Assembly: GCA_051294375.1 (NCBI GenBank)
Contig: CM119263.1
Coordinates: 19,268,625 to 19,332,624, forward strand
Source: Paraspadella gotoi
Lineage: Eukaryota > Chaetognatha
Length of the DNA: 64,000 nt
Direction: 5' to 3'
Shown: one piece after another, positions 43,501-58,885 of the stretch
Layout of the letters: each line of letters begins with the position of its first letter
How positions within the stretch are numbered: the stretch's first letter is position 1
Notes under the pieces: generated by a model
Databases searched by the model: none
What the model saw: only the letters and a program-made list of their open reading frames with translations
Told to the model about the DNA's origin: nothing
Position numbers and translations under genes: made by a program

Positions 43501-45563
43501 TTTAACTTTGAAAAAAAAAATGTGGATACAACTTTTTTGGGTATATTCATCATATTCGTAAATATATGATACTAAAAATAAGTTAACTTATATAAACGAT
43601 AATTCGACCTTTCTTCTCCTTCAATCCCACGTGCAGTCAACGAGTATCGATGCTACAAAAGGTTCGTCGCCTGAGGCCAAGAGAGTGTCATCCTACGTCG
43701 TCGTCATCGTCGTCTTCATGATAGTCGTCGTCATCCTCTTCATAACTTCGTCATCGGCTTCATTCTTAAAAAACTGCACCCACTCAACTCGGGAGACAAA
43801 AAGAATCTTTGGCCAAAAAAGTAAAGAAATCGATTCTCTCTCGACTCCCACCTTTTCCCGCCGAGATGTCTCTCTGTCCGTTTGCTCGGTTGTCCAGATG
43901 TTGGTCTTTCTATCTCTCTTACTTTCTTTCTTTCTTTCAATTTATAATTTCTTTCATTTTTTCCTGACATTTCTTTCTTTTTTCTTTTCTTGCTTTTGCT
44001 TGCTTAGCAAAGAAAAAAGTTTATATTGAAAAAAAAACCGTTATCAACAGAGAAAGAAAACGAAAAAGGGGAAAAAAGTTTTAAAAAAATGTTAGAAACC
44101 GCGAGATCACAATGTAAAAGTTTGAGGATTGAATCCCGTCCAAAATATTGAAGACAAGTTTGAGAAAAGAGCGAATAGAGAAGGGGCTCGTCCCTTAAAG
44201 AAAACGACGAAGAAAGTCTGTTAAACTTCGTTGAAAAATCTGAAATGATTAATCGTTTTAAAGAACAATTAAAAGAAGACGCATTTGTTGCTAGAATTCC
44301 GTCCTTTTGCTCTATTTCTTTTTTTATTGAATTGTTTTTTTTTTTTAAATAAATTTTTTTTCTTTTCTTGTGTTTTGTGTTTGTTTACGGCAATGTCTCC
44401 AAATTATATTTCACTTTTTGAAAATGTTTAATTTAGCTTAAAAAGATTACACGTTCGTTGGCGGAGCTTTCGTCTTATTCTCAGTTGTTTTTTTTCAGTC
44501 TCGCTCTTCAGCTTAAATTTGTCTCTCCAAACTTTATTAATCCTGTTTGTTCTCCGGGGATTCATTTATGCTCGACGGACTTCATTTTGTTCGAGTTTCA
44601 TTTTTTCCCGAAGTTTTGAACCCGATTCTAATTAAACTTTTCTTTCTCAGTTTGGGTTTTTTTTTTCCAAACGTCAAACAACGGGAGAACGAAAAGAAAA
44701 AAATCGATTTTCCACAAAAACAAGAAAATAAAAAAAAAGAAAAAAAAAATTAAAGAGAGAAAATTCGTTTGAAGTTCGATGAAAAGAGAAGAAGCGTCGA
44801 AAAGTTCGTTTGAAATTTGGGAAGGAAATTTTTTACTTAATTTATTTTTAGTCTGAGACGTATGTTTTAGTTTTTATGTAGCGTTGCTCTAATTTATTAC
44901 GGCTCAACTTGTTTATTAGGCGAATGTTGGAAGAAACTGATGTTGCCACCGGAGTGGTTGAAAAACTGATAAACAAACAAGCGAAGTGTTAATTTCTTTG
45001 ATTAAAAATATTAAGAATATCTAGGCAATGTATAAATTCTAATATATTTTAGGCCCTTAGAATAAATATATCAGTGGTAAAATTATAAAAAAACTTTTAA
45101 CTCTTAATGTACAAAAATATGTTTTTTCAGGTCGTTCGTCGTTGTCTATGTTGTAAGCTCATCAACATTGTCGTCGTCATCATCGTCGTCGACGCCTCGG
45201 AAGTGGGGTCATCCTTTTTGTTTTAGTCTTTTAAATTTTCGATCTTCACCTTCAAGTGGCAACTTTGCACCTGGAGTGGCAACTTTGCACCTGAAAGAAG
45301 GGAAGTTAAATTGGTCCGTCAAGATTGCGTCTTCATGACGATTCCGTCGTATCACTAGATTCTCAGGCTTTAAGAATTGCCCGCACCTGTCGCCGCCGGG
45401 AGGTGCGGCCGGGAGATGCAGAGGGCGAACTCTAAAATCCGTCGCAAAAATTTTCTGTTTTCAAATTTGTTGAATTAGTTGAAGAGCAAATTTGTGGTTC
45501 TACTTCCAGGAGCTGAAAAGGATGAGCGGGAGTTCAGTGAAAATGTCAGGCAGAGAAAGAAAG

Positions 45564-45670
<107 letters not shown>

Positions 45671-47812
45671 GATATGAAAATGATTCGAAATTGCGAAGGA
45701 AGTTTCCTCCGTTCGCAGTTAAGATAAAAATCGTTCTCCGTTTTTTAAAAAAAAAAAAGAAATTTATTTCTGTTCCGTTCAACGAATCTGGTTTTTATTT
45801 TTGAACCGAAATTTAAATTCGAGGAAGAAATTATGAACAGAAAGAGAAAAAGTTTACGTTGGAAAAGTTTACGTTTGTCGTTTATATTTGAAGGAAAATA
45901 ATTTTCCTCATTTCTGTCATTCTCATTACGTCAGTTAAATTCGTTGAACGAAATCTTTTTTTATCTCTCTCGCCGGTCTACCCCTGCTCGGAGCCTAGAG
46001 CCCCTTTGCTCACGCCTCCGCTTTCCTACTCCGCCCCCCCCCTCGCTTCCCAGCGCCTCCCGGCCTTTCCCTCGGTTCCCCCTTCAGACCCTCGGACCCC
46101 GGGTTTGAAAAAAGAATTGTTCTTGTTGTTTTCTGGTTCTGTTCCCAGGAACTCGGTCCAGATCGGAGATGGACTAAACGCCGGTTTACGATCTTTGACG
46201 GAGAAGGCGATTTTTGTTTTCCGAGATCGATGAACGAAGGAAGAGTGAGTGTGGAATACAATACGAAAAAGTAGTGAAAACAATATTCACATTGTACAAT
46301 TGTGCATAGTCGCATCGTTGTTATCATTGGCTGGTATGAATTTATCAAAGGAGTTCTCCTTCTGGGACGCTCATTTTTACACGTTTCGTGGTCACCGCCA
46401 ACCCTTTAACTTTTTAACTTAATTGTGTTACCACAATTAAGGGGGAAAAAGCTTAATTCACTATCGTCGTCAGCATCGTCGTCGTTTTCGCCTTTGTCGT
46501 CGTCGTCGTCGTCGTCGTCATCCCTTTCATTCCGGAGCCCCAAAATATCAAGAGGATGACAATTTGTTAGTCCGAAACCTATCCTCGGCAAACAAGATAA
46601 AACCCTCTCGAACATGTTTGTGGCCGACAATTCTCACCGGAGAAAGGAGCCTCACCCAAAGGTCTCAAGGATAAATCCCAGCCTTTCCAAAGCGTCTTAC
46701 CCTCGTCAAGAAATCCTGACCTTCTCTTCTTTCGTTTGTTTTACCCAAACAAAATTTGTTACGTTTCTTTCTTCGATTCTCGTTTCTCTTTAATTTCAAT
46801 TCTCTTTTGATTAACCTTGACGAATTCGTCGTGTTCGATCTAATTTCCGTTTTTAACCGGACTTTTTCGAGCGCTTCCAACTCAAGACATAACAAATCGC
46901 AATAAAATCATCCTAAGAGAGGCCCCACTTCTTTCGCCCATATATCACTCCTCAACCCCTCGGCGCATTTTGGGTCAACGAAGGCTTTGACAAACTGATG
47001 GATTTTCAACCTTCGAATCTCGAGATGCCAGCTCCGAGTTGTTCCGGCTTTTGTCAGCAAACAGTTTTTGCTGAAATAAATCTCTTTAAATAATTAGAAA
47101 CTATCAGGAAATGTCTTTTCAAATATTGGAAATAGTTTCACCAAGCGTCCCGCTTTTCTTTCGGAAAGAAATCGCGTATTGTCAAAAAAATATTCGAAGA
47201 TGCAAAAAAAAGTTTTTGGAAACGTAACCGGGCAAAAGTTTGTCAAAATATTCGTGGCAGATTCGCAGGGAATGGAATTTTATGATTCTACTTTATAATA
47301 TGTTTATTAATTCTCGTAACGCGTTTATGACTGGCTCAAATTTAAATGACCAGCCCTGAAACAAATCATTTTTTTGGTAAGTATAATTTTCAACTGTCTC
47401 GATTAAGAAACTTTTAGAATGGATTAATTTTATTTATGTAAATAAGCAAAAAATAGTAAACAGAAAGAACTTTTAACAGTAACGAGAATGGAAGCGACAA
47501 AGGAGGGTGAGATCGAGTCACCGTCAAAGATTTTCTTACGATTAAAAAAAAACTTTTTTTCGCGAGAAAACAATTTAGAGGTGCAAAATTGTTGATTTTT
47601 CTTCTCAGCAGCGGATGTTAAGACTTAACCCTTCTTTCTTTTTCCTCGATCCCTTTTTTTTTAAAAGTTTTTTCTTTTTTCTATTTCTCTAATTCAATCT
47701 CATTCATTTCAGTTTCTTTGGCGGTTGAATGCGTCAAGAGTAGACTAATCACCTTGTTAACCGCTTTATCTTTCAGTCTTTTTCCCCTCTCTTCCAGATG
47801 ACTATGCCTTTC

Positions 47813-47821
47813 TCTCTCTCT

Positions 47822-47890
<69 letters not shown>

Positions 47891-47892
47891 CC
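47813..47892. repeat. (CT)n microsatellite in left arm
   Basis: CT array of about 80 bp. Its partner in the right arm (49957-50150) is more than twice as long, so the two arms differ by well over 100 bp here. Confidence 0.95.
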
Positions 47893-48724
47893 GTTTGTTT
47901 TTTCCGCTTTATTAAATTACCGCCATCGGATCCGCCTTGACAATTTTGACGCGTCGCTTTAATTTTCTTCTCCCGCAAAACTTCTTTCAGATTTTTTAAA
48001 ACGAAGAGGAGAAAAAAAAAGTCTGGAGGGCGAAGAAACTCTTTTAATAATTAATTTATGAAGACGAAAATATGAGATGGAGATGGAGGAGATAGAGATG
48101 GCGACATGCGGTGATGCTTGAGAATCCGCGTAGAACCGAAGATTCAGCTGATATGCGATATAAAAAAATAAAACTTCAGTATGAGGAGCAAAGCTAAATT
48201 TAACCATCAATAGCTTGATTATTTGTCAAGTATTAGTTCTCCAATTCGATCTACTCATACCATCCAGATCCTTCATTACTCGTTAAATTAAAAGAAATTC
48301 TCGTTCAGATTTTTGTGTCAAAATGAGAAGACATAAAACAGAATTGGTCCAAGTCGCGTCTTCTTCCTCATTTCACTTTTCTGGTCACTTGAGCCAAATT
48401 CGCTCCAGTTATCCACCATTTTGATCTCGACGCCATTGACGAGTCGTTGGCCCGATTGGTGCCTCGTTTGACGCGTCATTAATGGCATCGGAACATTTGA
48501 AGGATGAATTGGCGCTGCAATTGGAGCCGTTGCGTTGGGGCTAGATTTTGGACGAGTTTCGAGAATTTTTTATATAAAGGATAGACTTGGATCACCGTTT
48601 TATGATCACCTTTACGTTTAACCCTGACTTTAAATCCTTGATTGTTCTCACAATCTCAACTTTTTTTTTTCGAAACTCGACATACAATCCTTTATTTCCC
48701 CCTTTCCTTTCTTCAAAACACCTT

Positions 48725-48926
48725 AGCCTTTTTTTCCCCCGAACCCCCAAAGTCTAATCTCAACTCCCACCTTCTTCTCACATCCTTTTCTTTCTGTTCC
48801 CTCCAAACCATCACCCTCTCCGCCCCCTCTCCGCCCCCCTTCCCCCCACGAAACGACACGCGTCAAATTTCACGCCAGATTCTTCTCTCGTTTCGTCCAT
48901 CGACGCTCGACAGTCTCCCAAGAAAA
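48725..48926. other. Spacer at the centre of the giant inverted repeat
   Basis: About 200 bp of single-copy sequence between the arms, pyrimidine-rich on the + strand with C-rich runs (for example 48820-48848). It is not itself palindromic and contains no N, so the two arms are joined within one contig. Confidence 0.85.
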
Positions 48927-49371
48927 GGTGTTTTTGAAGAAAGGAAAGGGGGAAAGTAAAGGATTGGATGTCGAGTTTCGAAAAAAAAGAAGTTGAGATT
49001 GTGAGAACAATCAAGGATTTAAAGTCAGGGTTAAACGTAAAGGTGATCATAAAACGGGTGATCCAAGTCTATCCTTTATCTAAAAAATTCTCGAAACTCG
49101 TCCAAATCTAGCGCCAACGCAACGGCTCCAATTGCAGCGCCAATTCATCCTTCAAATGTTCCGATGCCATTAATGACGCGTCAAACGAGGCACCAATCGG
49201 CCAACGACTCGTCAATGGCGTCGAGATCAAAATGGTGGATAACTGGAGCGAATTTGGCTCAAGTGACCAGAAAAGTGAAATGAGGAAGAAGACGCGACTT
49301 GGACCAATTCCGTTTTATGTCTTCTCATTTGGACACAAAAACTCTGAACGAGAATTTCTTTTAATTTAACG

Positions 49372-49589
49372 NNNNNNNNNNNNNNNNNNNNNNNNNNNNN
49401 NNNNNNNNNNNNNNNNNNNNNNNNNNNNNNNNNNNNNNNNNNNNNNNNNNNNNNNNNNNNNNNNNNNNNNNNNNNNNNNNNNNNNNNNNNNNNNNNNNNN
49501 NNNNNNNNNNNNNNNNNNNNNNNNNNNNNNNNNNNNNNNNNNNNNNNNNNNNNNNNNNNNNNNNNNNNNNNNNNNNNNNNNNNNNNNNN
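49372..49589. other. Assembly gap (218 N) in the right arm
   Basis: In the left arm the sequences flanking this gap are separated by only about 20 bp (48260-48280). The gap is therefore either oversized or hides an insertion specific to this arm. Confidence 1.
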
Positions 49590-49956
49590 GTATGAGTAGA
49601 TCGAATTGGAGAACTAATACTTGACAAATAATCAGCTATTGATGGTTAAATTTAGCTTTGCTCCTCATACTGAAGTTTTATGTTTTTTACTATCGCATAT
49701 CAGCTGAATCTACGGTTCTACGCGGATTCTCAAGCATCACCGCATGTCGCCATCTCTATCTCCTCCATCTCCATATTTTCGTCTTCATAAATTAATTATT
49801 AAAAGAGTTTCTTCGCCCTCCAGACTTTTTTTTCTCCTTCTTCGTTTTAAAAATCTGAAAGAAGTTTTGCGGGAGAAGAAAATTAAAGCGACGCGTCAAA
49901 ATTGTCAAGGCGGATCCGATGGCGGTAATTTAATAAAGCGGAAAAAACAAACAGAG

Positions 49957-50150
<194 letters not shown>

Positions 50151-52292
50151 AAAGGCTAAGTCAATCTGGAAGAGAGGGAAAAAAGACTGAAAGATAAAGC
50201 GGTTAACAAGGTGATTAGTCTACTCTTGACGCATTCAACCGCCAAAGAAACTGAAATGAATGAGATTGAATTAGAGAAATAGAAAAAAGAAAAAACTTTT
50301 AAAAAAAAAGGGATCGAGGAAAAAGAAAGAAGGGTTAAGTCTTAACATCCGCTGCTGAGAAGAAAAAATCAACAATTTTGCACCTCTAAATTGTTTCTCG
50401 CGAAAAAAGTTTTTTTTTTAATCGTAAGAAAATCTTTGACGGTGACTCGATCTCACGCTCCTTTGTCGCTTCCATTCTCGTTACTGTTAAAAGTTCTTTC
50501 TGTTTACTATTTTTTGCTTATTTACATAAATAAAATTAATCCATTCTAAAAGTTTCTTAATCGAGACAGTTGAAAATTATACTTACCAAAAAAATGATTT
50601 GTTTCAGGGCTGGTCATTTAAATTTGAGCCAGTCCATAAACGCGTTACGAGAATTAATAAACATATTATAAAGTAGAATCATAAAATTCCATTCCCTGCG
50701 AATCTGCCACGAATATTTGACAAACTTTTGCCCGGTTACGTTTCCAAAAACTTTTTTTTGCATCTTCGAATATTTTTTTGACAATACGCGATTTCTTTCC
50801 GAAAGAAAAGCGGGACGCTTGGTGAAACTATTCCAATATTTGAAAAGACATTTCCTGATAGTTTCTAATTATTTAAAGAGATTTATTTCAGCAAAAACTG
50901 TTTGCTGACAAAAGCCGGAACAACTCGGAGCTGGCATCTCGAGATTCGAAGGTTGAAATCCATCAGTTTGTCAAAGCCTTCGTTGACCCAAAATGCGCCG
51001 AGGGGTTGAGGAGTGATATATGGGCGAAGAAGTGGGGCCTCTCTTAGGATGATTTTATTGCGATTTGTTATGTCTTGAGTTGGAAGCGCTCGAAAAAGTC
51101 GGTAAAAACGGAAATTAGATCGAACACGACGAATTCGTCAAGGTTAATCAAAAGAGAATTGAAATTAAAGAGAAACGAGAATCGAAGAAAGAAACGTAAC
51201 AAATTTTGTTTGGGTAAAACAAACGAAAGAAGAGAAGGTCAGGATTTCTTGACGAGGGTAAGACGCTTTGGAAAGGCTGGGATTTATCCTTGAGACCTTT
51301 GGGTGAGGCTCCTTTCTCCGGTGAGAATTGTCGGCCACAAACATGTTCGAGAGGGTTTTATCTGTGTTTGCCGAGGATAGGTTTCGGACTAACAAATTGT
51401 CATCCTCTTGATATTTTGGGGCTCCGGAATGAAAGGGATGACGACGACGACGACGACGACGACGACAAAGGCGAAAACGACGACGATGCTGACGACGATA
51501 GTGAATTAAGCTTTTTCCCCCTTAATTGTGGTAACACAATTAAGTTAAAAAAGTTAAAGGGTTGGCGGTGACCACGAAACGTGTAAAAATGAGCGTCCCA
51601 GAAGGAGAACTCCTTTGATAAATTCATACCAGCCAATGATAACAACGATGCGACTATGCACAATTGTACAATGTGAATATTGTTTTCACTACTTTTTCGT
51701 ATTGTATTCCACACTCACTCTTCCTTCGTTCATCGATCTCGGAAAACAAAAATCGCCTTCTCCGTCAAAGATCGTAAACCGGCGTTAGTCCATCTCCGAT
51801 CTGGACCGAGTTCCTGGGAACAGAACCAGAAACAACAAGAACAATTCTTTTTTCAAACCCGGGGGTCCGAGGGTCTGAAGGGGGAACCGAGGGAAAGGCC
51901 GGGAGGCGCTGGGAAGCGAGGGGGGGGCGGAGTAGAAAGTGGAGCGTGAGCAAAGGGGCTCTAGGCTCCGAGCAGGGGTAGACCGGCGAGAGAGATAAAA
52001 AAAGATTTCGTTCAACGAATTTAACTGACGTAATGAGAATGACAGAAATGAGGAAAATTATTTTCCTTCAAATATAAACGACAAACGTAAACTTTTCCAA
52101 CGTAAACTTTTCTCTTTCTGTTCATAATTTCTTCCTCGAATTTAAATTTCGGTTCAAAAATAAAAACCAGATTCGTTGAACGGAACAGAAATAAATTTCT
52201 TTTTTTTTTTTTTAAAAAACGGAGAACGATTTTTATCTTAACTGCGAACGGAGGAAACTTCCTTCGCAATTTCGAATCATTTTCATATCCAA

Positions 52293-52393
<101 letters not shown>

Positions 52394-55300
52394 CCTTTCT
52401 TTCTCTGCCTGACATTTTCACTGAACTCCCGCTCATCCTTTTCAGCTCCTGGAAGTAGAACCACAAATTTGCTCTTCAACTAATTCAACAAATTTGAAAA
52501 CAGAAAATTTTTGCGACGGATTTTAGAGTTCGCCCTCTGCATCTCCCGGCCGCACCTCCCGGCGGCGACAGGTGCGGGCAATTCTTAAAGCCTGAGAATC
52601 TAGTGATACGACGGAATCGTCATGAAGACGCAATCTTGACGGACCAATTTAACTTCCCTTCTTTCAGGTGCAAAGTTGCCACTCCAGGTGCAAAGTTGCC
52701 ACTTGAAGGTGAAGATCGAAAATTTAAAAGACTAAAACAAAAGGATGACCCCACTTCCGAGGCGTCGACGACGATGATGACGACGACAATGTTGATGAGC
52801 TTACAACATAGACAACGACGACGACCTGAAAAAACATATTTTTGTACATTAAGAGTTAAAAGTTTTTTTTTATAATTTTACCACTGATATATTTATTCTA
52901 AGGGCCTAAAATATTAGAATTTATACATTGCCTAGATATTCTTAATATTTTTAATCAAAGAAATTAACACTTCGCTTGTTTGTTTATCAGTTTTTCAACC
53001 ACTCCGGTGGCAACATCAGTTTCTTCCAACATTCGCCTAATAAACAAGTTGAGCCGTAATAAATTAGAGCAACGCTACATAAAAACTAAACATACGTCTC
53101 AGACTAAAAATAAATTAAGTAAAAAATTTCCTTCCCAAATTTCAAACGAACTTTTCGACGCTTCTTCTCTTTTCATCGAACTTCAAACGAATTTTCTCTC
53201 TTTAATTTTTTTTTCTTTTTTTTTTATTTTCTTGTTTTTGTGGAAAATCGATTTTTTTTCTTTTCGTTCTCCCGTTGTTTGACGTTGGAAAAAAAAAACC
53301 CAAACTGAGAAAGAAAAGTTTAATTAGAATCGGGTTCAAAACTTCGGGAAAAAATGAAACTCGAACAAAATGAAGTCCGTCGAGCATAAATGAATCCCCG
53401 GAGAACAAACAGGATTAATAAAGTTTGGAGAGACAAATTTAAGCTGAAGAGCGAGACTGAAAAAAAACAACTGAGAATAAGACGAAAGCTCCGCCAACGA
53501 ACGTGTAATCTTTTTAAGCTAAATTAAACATTTTCAAAAAGTGAAATATAATTTGGAGACATTGCCGTAAACAAACACAAAACACAAGAAAAGAAAAAAA
53601 ATTTATTTAAAAAAAAAAAAAACAATTCAATAAAAAAAGAAATAGAGCAAAAGGACGGAATTCTAGCAACAAATGCGTCTTCTTTTAATTGTTCTTTAAA
53701 ACGATTAATCATTTCAGATTTTTCAACGAAGTTTAACAGACTTTCTTCGTCGTTTTCTTTAAGGGACGAGCCCCTTCTCTATTCGCTCTTTTCTCAAACT
53801 TGTCTTCAATATTTTGGACGGGATTCAATCCTCAAACTTTTACATTGTGATCTCGCGGTTTCTAACATTTTTTTAAAACTTTTTTCCCCTTTTCGTTTTC
53901 TTTCTCTGTTGATAACGGTTTTTTTTTCAATATAAACTTTTTTCTTTGCTAAGCAAGCAAAAGCAAGAAAAGAAAAAAGAAAGAAATGTCAGGAAAAATG
54001 AAAGAAATTATAAATTGAAAGAAAGAAAGAAAGTAAGAGAGATAGAAAGACCAACATCTGGACAACCGAGCAAACGGACAGAGAGACATCTCGGCGGGAA
54101 AAGGTGGGAGTCGAGAGAGAATCGATTTCTTTACTTTTTTGGCCAAAGATTCTTTTTGTCTCCCGAGTTGAGTGGGTGCAGTTTTTTAAGAATGAAGCCG
54201 ATGACGAAGTTATGAAGAGGATGACGACGACTATCATGAAGACGACGATGACGACGACGTAGGATGACACTCTCTTGGCCTCAGGCGACGAACCTTTTGT
54301 AGCATCGATACTCGTTGACTGCACGTGGGGATTGAAGGAGAAGAAAGGTCGAATTATCGTTTATATAAGTTAACTTATTTTTAGTATCATATATTTACGA
54401 ATATGATGAATATACCCAAAAAAGTTGTATCCACATTTTTTTTTCAAAGTTAAATATAAAAACTTTATAGTATTGTGGTTATATTTCATGATTCAATTTT
54501 TAAGCTCGACGTGATTTCAATGACCTCGAAAGTTCTCGTCAGACGCGTTTCCGAGACTCTAACTCTTCCTCCTATCTTCTTCCTTCTCCAGAATATGTAT
54601 TTATTCTGGCTTCATACTTTTGATTGATATTTTGATCTGATTTAATAGCTTAAAACTTATGTAATTTCCTATATTGTTGTTTTGAATAAATTTTATTTAC
54701 TTGACCTTTATTTTTTACCTGAGTACTTTCCACTACCTCCTTCTCCTCCTCCTCTTCCCTTCCTCTTCAAATAATCCCCTTTCAATGATCGAATTAAAAA
54801 TTAAAAATCTCGCTTTTTGACGTGAGCGTCTCTAAACTTAACGAAATCTCTTAGACTTGATATTATACTTTTATAGAGAAAGTTTCCGGAGGGAAGAGTG
54901 GAAAAAAAAGTCGTAGAAGCGGAACGGGAAGAAAAGTGCGATTGGTGGATAAAGTTGAAAAGTGAGATAAGAATAAAAAAGTTATAAAAAAAAGGTGCGA
55001 GCCTCGATCTGGATCTTGATTCTCGATCGTCAAATGAGGTGTCGCCGAGTCGGACGGAAAAAGCGAAGGGCGGGCAACCTTGTCGAGCGGAAGGATGGGC
55101 AGCCGAGCGCCCGTCGGGCGAGCGTTCCGCGTGGGGTCCGGACGTAGAGACGAAGAAATCTTATGAAAAATTACAAGAATCGGGAGAAGAATCGACGGAA
55201 CAGAAAGAAGAATCGGATGAAAAATCGCGGATTTAGTTGATAGAAAACGAATTGAGATAGAAAATCGTCGGTGGCGCAAGGATTTTGTCAAAATGTTTGG

Positions 55301-57390
55301 TTTTCAGTCTGTCACTATTGTATTGGCGATTGGTTTTATTCCAAAATGAGCGATGGGCTCGTTACTCGCTTTGCGAAAAAACAAACAACGAAACCCTGTG
55401 CCAACTGATAAACCAAATCACTAGGTGACGAAGACGACTTTGACCTCAAATGTAATCAGAGTCACAGTCGACGTCGTCGTCCTTGTCCGCGGAGTCAGAG
55501 TCGTCGTCCCAGCAGATTTCGCCAAAGACGTCATGTGGGTTATTCGACGTTGCCGAGGATGACGACCGCTATGACATCTATGTTGAGCAAACTACGGGAC
55601 GAGGGGGATGACGACGATGACAACGACAATGACGACTTTGACAACGACAATGACGGCGATGACCTCGCATTCCGCGAGAACGATTTGTGACGTTTTGAAG
55701 GACGATCGTCGGGGAAAATCACGAATTCACCCGCAAATCGAAATTTGAAAATCGACTGAAATCCGAGTGAGATCTATTTTTAACTTCATGACTAAATTAT
55801 TCTTCTAGTTGCTATTACTTTATTTATAAGTTTTTTTTCTCCTTTTTACGCGTTAATAATATTTCATTTTCTTTTTTTCTTAATTTTTGGACCGTCAAAG
55901 ATTTTCTTTGAATTTTTTATCTTTGCCTATTTTTGATCTCTCGATTTTCTGATCATTTGAGACTTGAAAAGAATCCAGTTCCTCACCGGGATTTTCTCCT
56001 CCTTAAGATAAGCAAGAATTTGTTGAGAAAGAAAACAAAACTTAATCAAAAAACGATTCGAAACAGAATCCGCGAAACGGCATCGGTGGATCCGTGTATC
56101 CGTAGATTGGAGTCCCTCTTGAATCCTTTGTCGTCTGGATTCGGGTGTTAATCTCGAATGAAAATCCGAAACGGATCTGTTTTCGTTTCCTCTCGACGAC
56201 TCAATACGTTCATTCATTCATTCGATCGGAAACTAATGAATTAGCATTCAGAATTTTATTAGCTGCTTTGCCTTCGCCCGTTTTTCCTTTCATTTCGACT
56301 TTTTTTTGTCGTGAGGAAAAACCTTTGTACGAAAAAAAAAAAAATTGCTTATTTTTTTTAAAAAATAATTTTCTCCACCCAAGCCTGCCCTTTTCTATTT
56401 GACTTTTTTTCACTTTTAACTCGACCCAATTAAAAATTCTATTTCTACTTTTAAGCGTTGAAAAAATTAAAACGCCGGATGCAAGTGAATTTCGATTTCC
56501 ATCAAATCGATGAAATCGACGTCTAGTTTTCGTCGAAGTCATCCCTAGTCTCCAGCCAACCGGTCGCCGATGTAATCGCTTTGAGCGAGATTCCTGGTCC
56601 GATTTTCCTTTTGCGAGGATGATGACTGACAATTACGACAGTGACCCTAACAACGACGACAACAACAGTAGACAGACTACAAGATCGGTGCCAGTAGAAA
56701 AAAACATTTTGAAAAAATATTTTGTTTAATGTTAGATCAAACTGTTTGAAAGTGATAGTGCACCAACTCGAAAACAATTTCACGTCGCGTTCTTAAAAGC
56801 AGTATTTTTTTTTTTAATATCCTCTGTGCCCTTCTCAGCGTAACGGAGAAAGGAACCAACCCACGGAAGTCAAGACATCCCTTAGTCATTCGTCCAGATT
56901 CACAGGCAGAAGGCTTTCGGACAGCAATAGTTAAAAGGTATTTTTGAAGGAATTTTAAAGACCTAAAGATTTAAAGAATCCAAAATTCAGATAATTAAAG
57001 ATTTAAAGATTTAAAGAATTAACGGTGGGGGAGCCAAAAAATCTAAGCGAGTTCGATTTTCCAGGGAGAGACGAGGGTTAAAATAGGACTCGAGCTGATT
57101 TATGATCCCCACCACCAAAGTTTTTCTTTGTCGGCGGCACTTTTCGATTTTTCAAAGACGAAAAGAGAGAATGGACTCAGTAAATCATGGGCGTTTAGTT
57201 TCGCCTTCCAGATCTGACGACTTCTTTGCGGGAGCGGCGTTTGGATTTGCTGGCGTCGATGATGCGTGTTTCATGATTTAAATCTTAAAAATTGTTGCTG
57301 TAAATTCTGTAATTATTCTTAGCTAATTTCATTTTACACATTCTTTCATAAATTGCGTCCAACTCAAAGCAAAAAAACCATGTATTAATT

Positions 57391-57851
57391 ACTTCATTTA
57401 AAAACTAGTCATAAATATTAATTAATTTGTTAAAATTATACTGTTCACTTTGCTCTTTTGTCTGAGATCAAGTCTGCGCGACCTTTTGTCATTTTTTAAT
57501 ATTTTCTTTCGTCGCGGAACGCGTTTGTTTACTTACCTCTTTGTTTGCTCTTTCGCTGCCTAATCTCGCTGGTGGGTTCTTTTTTTTGTACTTGTTTCGG
57601 TTGTATGTTTATTTGAGTCTTTCGGTCGCTTTTCGTTTATATCGCGTTTGCCTATTTGCTTGGTTTTTTTTCTTTTACTATTTACTTGTTTACTTGCCTT
57701 CCCTTTTCGTATTTCTTTTGGTATTTTCTACTTTCCGACTATCGTTTTTGGCAGCAGTTATTGGAATACGATCTTTATTTTTTTCATATTCAATATTAAA
57801 TATGAAATCTTTTTTTTTTTTCTTTCTTTCTTTCTCTTCTTTCTTTCTTGG

Positions 57852-57903
<52 letters not shown>

Positions 57904-58140
57904 TATTTCTTTCCCACCCATTGTCCGGTGAAAAAACATCCCACTTAACGATTGTCGGCATTCTCTCTTCAGATCATCCATGCGTTTTGTTTTATGATGC
58001 CTTCGTAAAAACGAGCGCGCTTTTTACGAAGTCTGGATAAACCGAAAGACTGTTTTTATAAGTTGATGTTCGCTTTAATCCTTCGGATAATTTGCATCGA
58101 CAAACGATTAGAAATAATTTAGAATAACTTGCGGAGAGAA

Positions 58141-58203
<63 letters not shown>

Positions 58204-58259
58204 GAGAGAAGAGGAGAGAAAGAGAGAAGAGGAAAAAGAAAAAGGAGAGAGAAGAGAAT

Positions 58260-58311
<52 letters not shown>

Positions 58312-58437
58312 CAACCAGCGGTCACGCGAATGCCTGCTATCTCTCAACCCGTCTTCCTGATTTCGTCCCAAAAACGAATTTATGGCCTCAAATTTCTCGT
58401 TTTTTGGTTTGGCATCCATCCACCGCCTTCGTTCTCC

Positions 58438-58505
<68 letters not shown>

Positions 58506-58885
58506 CTGTCAGACGACACTCTCTTTCTCTTCCCTCTCAAATGAGTTTAGCGCCCGGGGGTGGGAAAACGTCTCTTTGCGGAGACAAAGGGCGGGCAAGT
58601 CGAAAACCTCCGCGACTTTCAATTTTATAGTAAAATTTCTCCGTATTTCCAAGTTGTCCGTTATCGCCAAGAAACTGATACAATCGAATAGTCGATGACG
58701 TCGTTTAAACTCTTAACTTCCGGATTTCTCCTTTCCCCCTTACCCCCCCCTCCTCACTCCTCAGCGCTCAGCAACGCAGGAGTTCCTCAACTTCCTCCCT
58801 TATCTCTTTTTCCGTAACAAATCTCTCGTCATTTCGAGTATCGTCTCCTCCGGATTCGAACCTTTTTTACATTTAATGTATTCAG
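57391..58885. other. No supported gene; CTTT, GA and CT arrays
   Basis: Arrays: (CTTT)n 57819-57910, (GA)n 58147-58310, (CT)n 58440-58503. A minus-strand frame beginning ATG at 58419 (MDAKPKNEKFEAINSFLGRN) runs only into the GA array and is probably chance. Confidence 0.5.
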
